The notes beneath the pieces are model-generated. The model was not told the DNA's origin. It was given only the letters and a program-made list of their open reading frames with translations, and made no database searches. From positions 1 to 14,951 of the forward strand of contig JALHPH010000011.1 in NCBI GenBank assembly GCA_022842565.1: a stretch of 14,951 bases of DNA, in the 5' to 3' direction. This document shows positions 14,672 through 14,951 of the stretch, piece after piece. A program made the translations under genes and the position numbers. The DNA comes from Fimbriimonadaceae bacterium. Its GTDB lineage: Bacteria; Armatimonadota; Fimbriimonadia; Fimbriimonadales; Fimbriimonadaceae. Positions within the stretch are counted from its first letter, which is position 1. Each line of letters opens with the position of its first letter.

Positions 14672-14951
14672 GTGGAATTTGCACCGACGACGTTGCTAGC
14701 CGAAGCCACCCGCGAGGAGTTTTTGCATCAGGGCTCTCCGGCCAAGATCGCGTTCTACTTCTTGGCGTTCGCCAGCACCGCGCTGTTGGCCTATGGGCTT
14801 TTTGGCCGCTCGCGGTACTGGATGAAGGGCAAACCCATCAGCTGGGATTGGAAGAAGACCGCCATCCCCCACCTGCTCAAGTACATCCTGGGTCAGAGCA
14901 AGGTCCGAAGCAGCCGCCCCGCGAGCGGTGCCCCCATGCACCTGCTCATCT
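14672..14951 (+). CDS. Heterodisulfide-reductase-like Fe-S oxidoreductase, N-terminal part
   Basis: The frame is open from GTG 14672 to the window end, giving 93 residues. An amphipathic start (LLAEATREEFLHQGSP) leads into a TM helix (IAFYFLAFASTALLAYGLFG). A basic loop with RSRYWMKGKP follows, then helices ending at SGAPMHLLI, where a second TM would begin. This pattern matches the N-terminal NarI/DsrM-like membrane domain of large HdrD/GlpC-type proteins, in which it precedes two 4Fe-4S clusters and CCG domains that lie beyond the window. By family knowledge such proteins pass electrons between quinones and cytosolic donors. The cysteine motifs are not in view, so the call rests on the membrane part alone. 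Confidence 0.7.
   Translation, partial: MEFAPTTLLAEATREEFLHQGSPAKIAFYFLAFASTALLAYGLFGRSRYWMKGKPISWDWKKTAIPHLLKYILGQSKVRSSRPASGAPMHLLI

Noticed and set aside
14607..14684. N-terminal extension of MutS2 up to an upstream ATG
   Set aside because: The extra 26 residues do not resemble MutS2 N-termini and would span the TACAAT box; the GTG at 14606 fits both homologue length and promoter spacing.
14696..14941. Minus-strand open frame of 81 codons at the window end
   Set aside because: It is the antisense shadow of the forward Fe-S oxidoreductase gene, which has a promoter, a TM helix and family-like motifs.

Overview
The window is GC-rich and densely coded. It looks like a chromosomal, mostly housekeeping segment of a free-living bacterium with a two-membrane envelope: it encodes lipoproteins, a probable outer-membrane beta-barrel protein, and a secreted beta-helix protein. 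I see no phage, insertion sequence, CRISPR array, tRNA or rRNA. The VPS10/sortilin-type secreted protein, the carboxypeptidase-regulatory-like lipoprotein and the frequent leaderless-type starts would fit a lineage such as Armatimonadota (Fimbriimonadia-like). That placement is an inference from style, not from a marker gene.

Left part (1-5280). The 3' end of a secreted BNR/VPS10-type protein is closed by a perfect 13-bp terminator hairpin. It is followed by acpS (holo-ACP synthase). acpS converges on, and overlaps, a minus-strand acyltransferase-3 membrane protein. Divergent from that gene is a small exported beta-barrel-like protein, whose 3' end overlaps plsC (lysophosphatidate acyltransferase) by 86 bp. 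Upstream of plsC, on the same strand, is a class I photolyase in which the middle residue of the electron-transfer Trp triad is Tyr.

Middle (5279-11397). A secreted right-handed beta-helix protein is preceded by an AT-rich intergenic region. Next, in transcription order, come pstS, pstC and pstA, the high-affinity phosphate importer without its ATPase gene pstB. Immediately upstream of pstS is a four-TM membrane protein with a class III nucleotidyl-cyclase domain. That domain keeps the metal-binding aspartates but has lost the residues for base recognition and transition-state stabilisation. A Pho-box-like repeat lies in front of pstS and overlaps the cyclase stop codon.

Right part (11412-14951). 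mutS2, cdd (cytidine deaminase) and a small lipoprotein run as an overlapping minus-strand cluster. A divergent gene, cut by the window end, encodes the membrane anchor of a HdrD/NarI-like Fe-S oxidoreductase.

The most striking cross-cutting signal is promoter architecture. At least six genes (acpS, the barrel gene, plsC, the cyclase, mutS2 and the Fe-S oxidoreductase) have a TANNNT -10 hexamer 6 or 7 bases before the start codon and no Shine-Dalgarno sequence, as expected for leaderless mRNAs. By contrast, pstS and cdd, and less clearly the beta-helix gene, have purine-rich ribosome-binding sites. The other notable points are the cyclase-like protein beside the phosphate operon, the Tyr in the photolyase triad, and an altered Smr motif in MutS2.
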